Under the pieces are notes generated by a model that searched no databases, had not been told where the DNA came from, and saw nothing but the letters and a program-made list of their open reading frames with translations. Position numbers and translations under genes: made by a program. A stretch of 61,593 nucleotides of DNA, taken from contig DATHDP010000028.1 in the NCBI GenBank assembly GCA_035318985.1, forward strand, positions 1 to 61,593, read 5' to 3'. Origin of the DNA: VBAS01 sp035318985. GTDB lineage: Bacteria; Bacteroidota; Bacteroidia; Chitinophagales; Chitinophagaceae. Shown here one piece after another: positions 7,539 to 16,312 of this stretch (within the stretch, counting starts at the first letter, position 1; each line of letters begins with the position of its first letter).

Positions 7539-10500
7539 TTATTCAACATTTATTCTTATTCCTTCACTATGTGATGAAAATTCAGGAGCATACATACATT
7601 GAATGTTGGTGATACCATTGCTGAAATTGCCGGTATGCGTTACGAACAATGCATACTCAAATACATAAGTTCCTTTGCGCAGGTAATCAAAAAAGAAATT
7701 TGTGCTGGCATCTTTAGTTGTTTCATAGTAGCCGAGGCCGCCCTGCCATTTATAACTGCTTAGAACATTTACAGGTTCAAGGCAAGAAGCTCTCATGTCT
7801 TTCATATGAACATATTCCATATCACGATCAACTCTTAATTCAAGTCTAACTTTTATTTTGTCACCGACTTTCACGGCATCTCCTTCGTTTATTGGCGTTA
7901 GCACGGGTCCACGATCGGTATTTGTTTCAACAAATAGTTTTTTATCCAGCTTTAAAGGTGTAGAAGTCCCGCCATTCGGCGGGATTATTTTATCGAGGTC
8001 TTCAAAATATTGCCAGTAAACACCGCCCCAGGTTGTGGTACTGTTAGTTTGGTTCTTTACAGGTTGAACTGATACGCTGATATTTCCCATATTGGGTGTG
8101 ACTAATGGACCGGCAACTGATCTTTTGAAATAACCAGTGCCAGCTTCTTGCTTGCTGTCTGTTGACTTTACTGTTGTATTGCCTAATTTAATTTCAACGA
8201 CAGATTCATTGATCAACAGATCGGTTCCCTGCAACAATAAAGCATAACATGCTTCCGCCGTTGCCTTCGTCGTTTTCCAGTTAGTGGTCTGTTTGTTTTT
8301 CAATAGCCATGTTTTCAGATCGTCAACAGTTTTTGTGTCTTTATTGATCTCGCCAAACGCTTCAATTAATAAAGCTTGGGTTTCGATAGGCGCCTGGTGC
8401 CAGAACCAGCCGCCGCCATTTTCTTTCCAATACATTCCTAACTCTTCATTATTGATGCTTGTTTCTTTTAAGGACTTTAAAATGGCTATTGGAGTTTTTG
8501 TATCTGATGTTCTGAATAATGTCAAAGCGATCATTCCCTGCATATACTTGCTTTGTTTTGTCCATGTTTGCTGTGTACGGCATTGGAAATAAGAATAGGC
8601 TGTTTGTGAAGCCGCAGCAATTTTTTGTTCAGGGAAGAAACTTCGCATATATAAATATTGTATCTCGTTATATGCCGGGATATATTTGGTCAAGTCAGTT
8701 TTACTCTTTTTTAGCTCGTCATGATCTTTTTTTATCTGCCGATCCAGATAGGGGATAGCGAGTTTAAGAATTGGCTCCAGGTTTTTAATATCAATTCCCA
8801 ATTTTTTTAAATGGCCGATGCCGGTAACAATGTATTGTGTGATGTATCGATTATCAGGCCCACCTTTGAACCAGACAAACCCACCATTCTCCAATTGCAT
8901 TTGCTTTAATTTTTCATAAGCACTGGTCATTTCGCTGCTCATTTTTAGCATGTCAAAAAGCAAAGCGATATTTTTCTTTTGTTGCTCTTCTGTTTTTGCT
9001 TGTAGAACCCATGGAGTTTCTTCCAGTAATACAGCTTTCAGTTCCTGGTTCTTTTGAAGATTGCTTAATAATGCAGCGGTATCTTTTGTATTCCAGCTTT
9101 CAAATATTTGTTTGATGCGTGGTGAAGTGTTTGCAATTTTTGAAGCCAACGCATTTGCATAAAAACGATTCCATGTTTGCTCTGCACATTCATAAGGGTA
9201 CTCCATTAAATACGGCAAAGCCTGCACTGCATACCAGGCTGGGTTAGAAGTATATTCAATAGTAAGTGAATGATGTTGTATTGTTTCAGAATTCCCGGAT
9301 GTCAGCAATTTTTCAAACCGGAAATTTTTTGTTTGTGTATTTCGCAAGTTCAATGGAAGTGTTTCTGTTACCAATGTCCGATTGGTGAGCACTGGCATCG
9401 CTGCTTCCTCGCCATCACTTACATCACCGGCTCGTGCAACAATACGCCATACCAATGCTTTGTCAAACAAGTAAGGGACTTGTATCGGGAACATTACAGC
9501 TTCACTTTGTCCTGCAGCAACCGTGAAGTATTGATTCGGATACATATTATTGAACCAGCCACTGACAGATTCATTTGTTGCAGCATCAAATAATTGCAAT
9601 TCGGCTTGCCCGGTTAATTCTTTGTCTGTAAGGTTAACGATCTTAGCGCTGAATTCCATTCTATCTCCTTCTCTTAAAAACCTTGGAGCATTTGGCTGCA
9701 CCATCAATTGTTTTTGAGTAATAATTTCTTTGCTGCTATACCCAAACGCAAGGTCTTTTGTATGGGCCAATGCCTGGAACTTCCATCTTGTTAATGCTTC
9801 AGGCATTGTAAATGAAAATTCAATATCACCGTTCTCATTTGTTCTTAGATCGGGTAAGAAGAAAGCTGTTTCGTTGAAGTTTTTGCGGATTTGAACGGCC
9901 TTATCTTGTTCAGGCAGTAAGGTGATGTGTTCAAGTAATAAGGGGTAATTAAGTACAGTTTCTTTATTTTGATCTCCATCTTTAAGAATTTCAACTCCTG
10001 CAGCTTTACCAGCTAAATCATCTCCAATTTTTGCATTTTGCATTGGTGCAGGAGCAGCATTTGCGGCCATTGTCTTTCTATCATATTGATTGTAGCCTAA
10101 AGGATTTAACCACATATAAGGTTCGATGCTTTCATTCTCATTATTTATTAAAGCATCATATACTTTATAAATATCTATTTGTTTCTTTTGATTTACTCTT
10201 TCAGTTGATTTAATATCAGAAAAATTATTATTGCTAGTCCATCTTTGTATAGAAGAATACGGAGGCCAGATAAATGGTTCATTCCAACTATGCCATTTAA
10301 ATTGATCCAGCGAGGCGTCATACATACTTGCTACTATTTCAGCAGCGATCTTTTCTTTTTTAAAACCACTGATCTTTATTTTCCATTTTTCTTCACTACC
10401 CGGTAAAGTTTTATCACGAAAAGTTGCATATTCAATATCCAGGTCCTTGTTGGTCCATGGTATTGTGATAATATCATTGTATTCATAAAAGCGATTATTC

Positions 10501-13500
10501 TTTATAAAAAAGAAATTCACGCCATAGCCACCACGATCGGCTTCGGTAGCAGCAAATTCAAAACTTTTTTTCTCATTGTCAAGAGCTGCATATTCATATT
10601 TGCTTTCTTCCTGTTTGTTGTTTTCTGTTTTTGTTGTCTGCCTGATCACAAACAGGTCATTAGCTGAAGTACCAATTTGTATTTCGGTTTTCTCACCAGG
10701 TTCAATAGGGTTTGATCCTTTGGTCCACAAATACGCAGGTGAGTTAAGTTGTTTACTCTTTTCATCAAATAGTTCTACATAGTGTATATCTTTTACTTCT
10801 TGGCCATTCTTATCTTTTGTTGAAATTTCGATCATATAAAAGCCGGTCCCGATCTTCCCATTTTCGATTTTCCATTTACCATCGTCTTTTACCGAATCAG
10901 CTTTCTCAAATACTTTTTCTCCCTTTTCCCAACTTTTAAGATCCGTTTCATTATCATATTCATCATTCGGAAAATACTTTATGTATTCATCCTTACTCAT
11001 TATAAACTGATCAGGTCTTTCCCAATAGCGTTTCCTGATCAATCTCTTTTCTTCTTTAAGCTTAGTGATCTTAACGTTCACTTTAGCCGGTTCAAATTCA
11101 CCAGCCATATTCTCAGTGCGAATAGAAATATTTTTTAAACTATCTACTGGAAGCGAAAGAGGAAGATCAACTTTTAATAATAAAGCCTTGTAGCCAACAG
11201 ACACTTCAGTTTGACTGCTTCTTGTTTCTCCATTAATATCCGTTACATCGGCATACACTGTGTATTCAAAAATTGGGTCCAGTTTTTTGTCAAGAGTTTT
11301 ATCAGGAATAGCTTCGAACTCAATTGTGAATTTGCCATCTTTATCAGTTTTTGCTTCACCATGTGTTATTTCCATGCTGCTCGCCGGTGGCTGGGGCCAG
11401 CGGTAAAACATCCATGGATACGGAAACCTTGCATTTCTTTCTACCCTGTATTTAATAATGGCACCATCAATATTATTTCCAGCATAAGCTTTTGCAAAAC
11501 CAGTAATTTTTATTTTATCACTTAGTTTATATGTGCCTTTTATTTTTTCAAAGTCCACATAAAACTTTGGTCGTTTGTACTCTTCAACAGAAAAATCGGT
11601 TTCCCCCTTTTGATCCTTTGCATAAATGGAGAAATTTCCATTCAGTACACCCATTGGTACAAGGAATTTACCGGAGAATGATCCATATTTATTTGTCTTT
11701 AACTGTATTGAATCGGCTAATTGATAATTTGCATTTCTAAGATAAACCCAGGTAGTATAATCTGTAAGCACCTTATTCTTTGTATCCTTGTCAGGAATAA
11801 CAGCGATGCCTTTAAAATAGATCGTTTGACCAGGGCGATAAATGCTGCGATCTGTAAAAAAGAAAACCCTTCTTAGATCAATTGGTTCTGTTTCTTTTTG
11901 TTCGGGATACCTGTAATAATAGTAATCATTCATCCATTCATTCATAAATAGCTTGTCGCTATTATAGCTTATATCCAGAATATATGTGTAAGAATAATTG
12001 TCTTTCCTTGGATTGTTGAGTTTGAAGTAACCATTAGCATCAGCTGTATATGATTGTGTTTTTTGCTTTACATATTTTGATTGCTTTTGATCATAACGCT
12101 GTTCCCAAACCTGCACACTCGCATCCGAAAGCGGTTTTCCAGTTTCACGATTAAGCACGAAGTAATTGTTTTCATTATTTACAAAACTGATATTTGAAAC
12201 ATAAAAGACCCTTGCCCCAATAACTGCTTCATTAGAAAAATTGTCTGATGCGGCAAGTAAAATATATTCGCCAACGGGTAACTCATCTATTTTTATTTCG
12301 ACCGAATGGGTTTGATAGTCGTTTGTGGAGGGAAGAACTTGTTGCCAGTTACGAATTGCTGGCAATTTGAGTAATTGCGTCCAGGCTTTTTCATCATAAG
12401 AATTAATAAAATCATCCGACTTCTCGCCGGCTTTTACTAAACGCAGATCAACTTTATCAAGATTTCGATATTGAATAAGCGATCTGAAAGCTTTGTTCGG
12501 CACATTCACTTTCTCCACGCTGAATTTTAATTCTTTTGCTTCGATCTGCTTTAAAAGATTAATGCAATTGATCTTTCCTTCTGAAGAATCTTTTTGAGTA
12601 ATAACTCTTTCACAAATTTCCTTTGTCTTTACCCGTGCATATCGTTGCGTGGTGTCGCCAAAAGGTTTATAGCTTTCTGCATCAGAGTTATATTCTTTAG
12701 CCAGTAAATACCAGGCCTGTGAAGCTGCAGGTAGGTTTGCATATTGATTTATCAAATGTCTTAAAGCCATCCGGTGTAAAGAATCTTTATCCGGGTGTGT
12801 TGAATTTTCATGCACAAACTCCAGCCGTTGAATATCGGCATCTAATAATGCATCAGGTTTTGTGTCTTTGATGTGAAATGCAATCAACTGTTGGTAAACA
12901 AGCAAAGCTTTATGCTTTAAAGACAGGGTATCTTTTGTGATGATCTTTTTTGCAATAAAATCTGTTGCAGGATCAAATGCCGAAGCCTGGTCGATCTCAA
13001 AAGCATAAGCCGGTTTATCAATATCACGTTCATCGCTTTTAAAATACTCCAATGTACGATGAGCAAGCAGGTCATACAGAGTTGGACGAAGATGCCGAAC
13101 ATTGCCTTTTAATATTATTTCATCAAATGACTTAAGTTGGGTTTGCTGGAGCAGCTTTTCATTTTTTATTGACAATAGGTATAATTCACTGACCTTTTTA
13201 TGAAAGTCGGTAGCTGTCCATGTTTTTATATCATCCTTTCTATATTGCTTTGTTTCTGTACGATCATATAATTCCCACCTGTGTTGCTGGAAATAATTTA
13301 AATAAACACTGGCAAGTAAACTCCTGAAAATTGAGGTAACAGGTTCTTTGGCAGTCGCAATTTCCTTTTCTATTTCTTCTATTGCTAAACCTTCATTGTC
13401 TTCTCTTGTTTCCCTTTGCAACCCGACCATATAAACAACCGCCTTTATGATCTGCGCATCTTGTTTTTCCTTTTTAGCCAGTGCATAAATTTTCATTACT

Positions 13501-13664
13501 TCAACTAATGCCGACTTTGGGAGATTCTTTTTGGAAACAAGTTCATTTACATTCTTCCATTCCTTCTCATAGTTCTTCACAGGAGTTTGGGAATAGCCAT
13601 TTGTTATCAAAATGCAAATCAAGATCACCAGCGACGATAAAATTTTCAATGGTTGCATCAACAT
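7539..13664 (-). CDS. Alpha-2-macroglobulin family protein (MG2 and thioester domains), secreted
   Basis: A giant secreted protein of 2041 residues. A signal peptide (about residues 1-25, ending NGYSQ) leads into an alpha-helical N-terminal region of some 500 residues. Macroglobulin beta-sandwich domains follow, with the MG2-type bait-like segment RSIYRPGQTIYFKGI at about 610-625 and the A2M central motif TRWKFQALAHTKDL near 1290. The thioester motif CAEQ (Cys at about 1492) keeps the Cys and Gln needed for the internal thioester, followed by the alpha-toroid. Bacterial A2Ms trap proteases in the periplasm. A stretch near residue 1200 (DDLAGKAAGVEI) resembles the plug motif of SusC-type receptors. 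It is single-gene and divergent from the DUF4476 gene. Confidence 0.88.
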   Translation of the reverse strand: MLMQPLKILSSLVILICILITNGYSQTPVKNYEKEWKNVNELVSKKNLPKSALVEVMKIYALAKKEKQDAQIIKAVVYMVGLQRETREDNEGLAIEEIEKEIATAKEPVTSIFRSLLASVYLNYFQQHRWELYDRTETKQYRKDDIKTWTATDFHKKVSELYLLSIKNEKLLQQTQLKSFDEIILKGNVRHLRPTLYDLLAHRTLEYFKSDERDIDKPAYAFEIDQASAFDPATDFIAKKIITKDTLSLKHKALLVYQQLIAFHIKDTKPDALLDADIQRLEFVHENSTHPDKDSLHRMALRHLINQYANLPAASQAWYLLAKEYNSDAESYKPFGDTTQRYARVKTKEICERVITQKDSSEGKINCINLLKQIEAKELKFSVEKVNVPNKAFRSLIQYRNLDKVDLRLVKAGEKSDDFINSYDEKAWTQLLKLPAIRNWQQVLPSTNDYQTHSVEIKIDELPVGEYILLAASDNFSNEAVIGARVFYVSNISFVNNENNYFVLNRETGKPLSDASVQVWEQRYDQKQSKYVKQKTQSYTADANGYFKLNNPRKDNYSYTYILDISYNSDKLFMNEWMNDYYYYRYPEQKETEPIDLRRVFFFTDRSIYRPGQTIYFKGIAVIPDKDTKNKVLTDYTTWVYLRNANYQLADSIQLKTNKYGSFSGKFLVPMGVLNGNFSIYAKDQKGETDFSVEEYKRPKFYVDFEKIKGTYKLSDKIKITGFAKAYAGNNIDGAIIKYRVERNARFPYPWMFYRWPQPPASSMEITHGEAKTDKDGKFTIEFEAIPDKTLDKKLDPIFEYTVYADVTDINGETRSSQTEVSVGYKALLLKVDLPLSLPVDSLKNISIRTENMAGEFEPAKVNVKITKLKEEKRLIRKRYWERPDQFIMSKDEYIKYFPNDEYDNETDLKSWEKGEKVFEKADSVKDDGKWKIENGKIGTGFYMIEISTKDKNGQEVKDIHYVELFDEKSKQLNSPAYLWTKGSNPIEPGEKTEIQIGTSANDLFVIRQTTKTENNKQEESKYEYAALDNEKKSFEFAATEADRGGYGVNFFFIKNNRFYEYNDIITIPWTNKDLDIEYATFRDKTLPGSEEKWKIKISGFKKEKIAAEIVASMYDASLDQFKWHSWNEPFIWPPYSSIQRWTSNNNFSDIKSTERVNQKKQIDIYKVYDALINNENESIEPYMWLNPLGYNQYDRKTMAANAAPAPMQNAKIGDDLAGKAAGVEILKDGDQNKETVLNYPLLLEHITLLPEQDKAVQIRKNFNETAFFLPDLRTNENGDIEFSFTMPEALTRWKFQALAHTKDLAFGYSSKEIITQKQLMVQPNAPRFLREGDRMEFSAKIVNLTDKELTGQAELQLFDAATNESVSGWFNNMYPNQYFTVAAGQSEAVMFPIQVPYLFDKALVWRIVARAGDVSDGEEAAMPVLTNRTLVTETLPLNLRNTQTKNFRFEKLLTSGNSETIQHHSLTIEYTSNPAWYAVQALPYLMEYPYECAEQTWNRFYANALASKIANTSPRIKQIFESWNTKDTAALLSNLQKNQELKAVLLEETPWVLQAKTEEQQKKNIALLFDMLKMSSEMTSAYEKLKQMQLENGGFVWFKGGPDNRYITQYIVTGIGHLKKLGIDIKNLEPILKLAIPYLDRQIKKDHDELKKSKTDLTKYIPAYNEIQYLYMRSFFPEQKIAAASQTAYSYFQCRTQQTWTKQSKYMQGMIALTLFRTSDTKTPIAILKSLKETSINNEELGMYWKENGGGWFWHQAPIETQALLIEAFGEINKDTKTVDDLKTWLLKNKQTTNWKTTKATAEACYALLLQGTDLLINESVVEIKLGNTTVKSTDSKQEAGTGYFKRSVAGPLVTPNMGNISVSVQPVKNQTNSTTTWGGVYWQYFEDLDKIIPPNGGTSTPLKLDKKLFVETNTDRGPVLTPINEGDAVKVGDKIKVRLELRVDRDMEYVHMKDMRASCLEPVNVLSSYKWQGGLGYYETTKDASTNFFFDYLRKGTYVFEYALFVTHTGNFSNGITNIQCMYAPEFSSHSEGIRINVE

Positions 13665-13868
13665 GCCGTTAAATTTTTTTTACAAGATAGTACTATCAAT
13701 GCTTATGAGATGCGGAGAAGAATGATTTTTCATAAGAGGGTATGATGATTTATTAGTAATTGTTAAACGATAAGTGTTGTTTGGCCTTTAACGTTTTATT
13801 GAGTAGCAATGGCATGACATTGGAATAAATGAACGCAGAACAAAATTATTCACCTCAAAACAAAATAT

Positions 13869-14705
13869 ATGAAGACAATTTTTACCCTTTTACTTAGCAC
13901 CATTTTCTCAATTGCTGCGATGGCCTACGACGGTACCCGCCTTACCGTCACCAGTGTTAGTAACAACAAAGTGTTTGTTGAAGTCGATGGCCGTAGATAC
14001 GATCTTGATGACAACACACTTTCTCTAAGTAGTATTCGTCCAGGTACGCATAACATAAGAGTATTACGTGAAATGAAAAGAAAAACCGGGGTGAATTTTG
14101 GCAACAGGAGAGAGGAAACCATTTACAACATCAAAGCAACATTCAGAAATGGCTATCACTTTGACATTCTTGTCAACCGTTTTGGAAAAGTAATGATCGA
14201 TGAACGCAGGATTGATCCTAATGATGATTGGTACAATGATGATGATTACTATGACAGAAATGATGACCGCAACCGCGATCGGGACAATACCTATGATAAT
14301 GGCGATGATCGCGACGACAGTGATTATGGTAACGATGATCGTGATAACAGGGATAACCCTGGTTATGAAAATGATCGCAAAAATGATGATCCCCGTTATG
14401 ATAATAACTACAGCCGGGCAATGACAAATAATGATTTCGACCAGGCAAAAGAAAGTCTGCGCAGAGAGTGGTTTGAAAACACAAGATTGGAAACAGCGAA
14501 ACAGGTCATTGACAGGAATTTTTTCACAAGTCAGCAGGTAAAGGAAATGGTCTTACTGTTCACTTTTGAGAACAACAGGCTGGATATCGCTAAGTATGCC
14601 TTTGGCAAAACAGTTGATAAAGGAAACTATTTTGTAGTAAATGATGCCTTTACATTCAACAATAATAAGGAAGCATTAAAAGAATATATCCGTCAATACA
14701 AATAA
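13869..14705 (+). CDS. Secreted DUF4476 protein with Asp/Asn/Arg-rich linker
   Basis: A 278-residue protein in three parts. A signal peptide (ending AMA, residue 19) precedes a PEGA-like beta module (about 20-115: VFVEVDGRRYDL, IRPGTHNIRV). A low-complexity linker of Asp, Asn, Arg and Tyr follows (about 116-185). The C-terminal DUF4476 domain (about 186-278) contains DFDQAKESLRREWFENTRL and FTFENNRLDIAKYAF. The function of DUF4476 is not known. The N-terminal module is shared with the next gene, which suggests duplication. The linker is encoded by GATGAT/AATGAT-rich DNA that may vary in length. A second DUF4476 gene lies at 58609. Confidence 0.85.
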   Translation: MKTIFTLLLSTIFSIAAMAYDGTRLTVTSVSNNKVFVEVDGRRYDLDDNTLSLSSIRPGTHNIRVLREMKRKTGVNFGNRREETIYNIKATFRNGYHFDILVNRFGKVMIDERRIDPNDDWYNDDDYYDRNDDRNRDRDNTYDNGDDRDDSDYGNDDRDNRDNPGYENDRKNDDPRYDNNYSRAMTNNDFDQAKESLRREWFENTRLETAKQVIDRNFFTSQQVKEMVLLFTFENNRLDIAKYAFGKTVDKGNYFVVNDAFTFNNNKEALKEYIRQYK

Positions 14706-14796
14706 ATAAAATAATTAAACAATGTGCCGGGAGTAATTGAAATTGGTTAGAGCGCAGCCCGGTAAACTCTGGCCGTCAACCTTAAAATTTAAAAAC

Positions 14797-15207
14797 ATGA
14801 AAACAATTTTGACATTCGCAGCAGGTTTACTGCTCACCTTATCAACCATGGCAGCCGATAGGCCACCATCAGTAACAATCAAATCAAATCGAAATTTTGA
14901 AGTAGTTGTAGATGGCAGAACCTATCGCAACGACAACAGCATTCGTCTTGACAGGATGCGCCCAGGAATGCATTCGATCCAGGTATACGAAAGAAGTCGC
15001 GGATTTTTCGGCAGAACACGTCTCGTTTCAGCAAAGAACTTCTTTGTAAGGAACAATGACCTTCAGATCACTGTTAATTATTTAGGGTATGTAAATATTA
15101 ATGAAAGAAGATATGATAGAAGAGATCGTGGCTGGGATAGCAATGATCGTAATGATAGGGACTGGGATCGTAGCGACGACAGGGATAGCAGGAACCGTGG
15201 TTTTTAA
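14797..15207 (+). CDS. Secreted beta-module protein with Arg/Asp-rich tail, paralogue of the preceding gene
   Basis: A 136-residue protein with a signal peptide (MKTILTFAAGLLLTLSTMAA). The module that follows, with FEVVVDGRTYRNDNSIRL, MRPGMHSIQVYE and LGYVNINERR, aligns well with the N-terminal module of the gene at 13869. It ends in a tail rich in Arg, Asp and Ser and has no DUF4476 domain. A TTG at 14737 is in frame, but the signal peptide begins at the ATG at 14797. It follows its paralogue by 91 bases and may share a transcript that ends at the terminator at 15228. Role unknown; a secreted surface or matrix protein is a guess. Confidence 0.75.
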   Translation: MKTILTFAAGLLLTLSTMAADRPPSVTIKSNRNFEVVVDGRTYRNDNSIRLDRMRPGMHSIQVYERSRGFFGRTRLVSAKNFFVRNNDLQITVNYLGYVNINERRYDRRDRGWDSNDRNDRDWDRSDDRDSRNRGF

Positions 15208-15227
15208 TTTTATCTCATAATTGAAAA

Positions 15228-15253
15228 GGCCCCGCATTTGCGGGGCTTTTTTT
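15228..15253 (+). terminator. Terminator between the secreted-protein pair and sucD
   Basis: GC-rich stem gccccgc/gcggggc (15229-15246) with a 4-base loop, followed by seven T on the plus strand and preceded by four A. It reaches the stop codon of the convergent sucD gene and may act in both directions. Confidence 0.85.
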
Positions 15254-16124
15254 ATTTGATGATCTCTTTCATTCGTTTACCAATATCTGCCGGGCTTTGC
15301 ACTACATGAATTCCGCATTCGGTCATGATCCTCATTTTAGCAGCAGCAGTATCGTCAGCGCCGCCAACAATAGCTCCGGCATGTCCCATACGACGACCGG
15401 GTGGAGCTGTTTGCCCTGCAATAAAACCAACAACCGGTTTTTTATTTCCAGACTCTTTTATCCAATAAGCTGCTTCGGCTTCCATTCCACCGCCGATCTC
15501 ACCGATCATTACGATCGCATCAGTGTCCGCATCATTCATAAAAAGTTCAACAGCTTCTTTAGTGGTGGTCCCAATGATCGGATCACCGCCAATGCCTACC
15601 GCGGTCGAAATACCAAGACCGGCTTTTGCTACCTGGTCAGCTGCTTCATATGTAAGTGTGCCTGATTTTGAAACGATACCAATTCTTCCTTTCTTAAAAA
15701 CGAAGCCGGGCATAATACCTACTTTACATTCATCCGCAGTGATAACACCCGGACAATTCGGCCCTACCAATCTTGCATTCGTTGACTTCAAAAAACTTTT
15801 CACTTTCACCATATCCTGCACGGGAATTCCTTCGGTAATGCACACAACAAGTCGAACACCTGCTTCAGCTGATTCCATGATAGCATCAGCAGCAAATGCC
15901 GGCGGTACAAAAATTATACTCACATCGGCGCCGCTATTTTTTACACAATCAGCAACAGTATTAAAAACAGGTTTATCCAAATGTTTTTGCCCCCCTTTAC
16001 CGGGCGTCACTCCACCCACCACATTAGTTCCGTATTCGATCATTTGCGTGGCATGAAAAGTGCCTTCGCTGCCGGTAAAACCCTGTACTAAAACTTTTGA
16101 TTTTTTATTTACGAGAATGCTCAT
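15252..16124 (-). CDS. sucD: Succinate--CoA ligase, ADP-forming, alpha subunit
   Basis: TCA-cycle enzyme subunit that forms succinate and ATP or GTP from succinyl-CoA together with SucC. The length of 290 residues is standard. The N-terminal CoA-binding Rossmann domain shows VQGFTGSEGTFHATQM, the catalytic phosphohistidine lies in RRMGHAGAIVGG near residue 248, and GPNCPGVITADECKVGIMPG is the typical ligase signature. sucC is not in the window, so the two subunits are encoded apart, which is often seen in Bacteroidota. A TATTTTTG element 20 bases upstream suggests its own promoter. Confidence 0.97.
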   Translation of the reverse strand: MSILVNKKSKVLVQGFTGSEGTFHATQMIEYGTNVVGGVTPGKGGQKHLDKPVFNTVADCVKNSGADVSIIFVPPAFAADAIMESAEAGVRLVVCITEGIPVQDMVKVKSFLKSTNARLVGPNCPGVITADECKVGIMPGFVFKKGRIGIVSKSGTLTYEAADQVAKAGLGISTAVGIGGDPIIGTTTKEAVELFMNDADTDAIVMIGEIGGGMEAEAAYWIKESGNKKPVVGFIAGQTAPPGRRMGHAGAIVGGADDTAAAKMRIMTECGIHVVQSPADIGKRMKEIIK

Positions 16125-16144
16125 AGACTTGTTTAATAAGTCCG

Positions 16145-16152
16145 CAAAAATA
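16145..16152 (-). promoter_or_regulatory. -7 element for sucD (TATTTTTG)
   Basis: On the minus strand TATTTTTG is followed by CGGAC, about 20 bases before the ATG at 16124. I see no clear TTG at the -33 distance, so support is partial. Confidence 0.35.
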
Positions 16153-16192
16153 GGGGATTTAATTTTTTGAGGTCGGCTTTTGTGATACTATT

Positions 16193-16231
16193 GATCTTCC
16201 CTTGCGACGCTCCGTTCATCGTTCCATTTCC
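16193..16231 (+). repeat. Dispersed GCGACGC-family repeat
   Basis: Contains cttgcgacgctccgttcat followed by cgttcc on the plus strand, matching the copies at 4741, 23492 and 43761 over about 30 bases. It lies between the DUF5916 gene and sucD, both on the minus strand. Confidence 0.55.
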
Positions 16232-16312
16232 ATAGCATCTGTCGTTGAGCTAAGCGAAACCCCGATGGATATCGGGGCACTCTTGTACTGCAACAATTCT
16301 ATTCGGCAAATG

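Noticed and set aside
14200..14430. CRISPR or tandem-repeat array in the GAT-rich region
   Set aside because: The units are irregular trinucleotide-like coding repeats with no constant spacers; they encode the Asp/Asn/Arg linker.
14200..14484. Open frames of 74 and 88 codons on both strands within the DUF4476 gene linker
   Set aside because: They are by-products of the GAT/AAT-rich linker DNA (Met/Ile/Thr-rich or His-rich low complexity).
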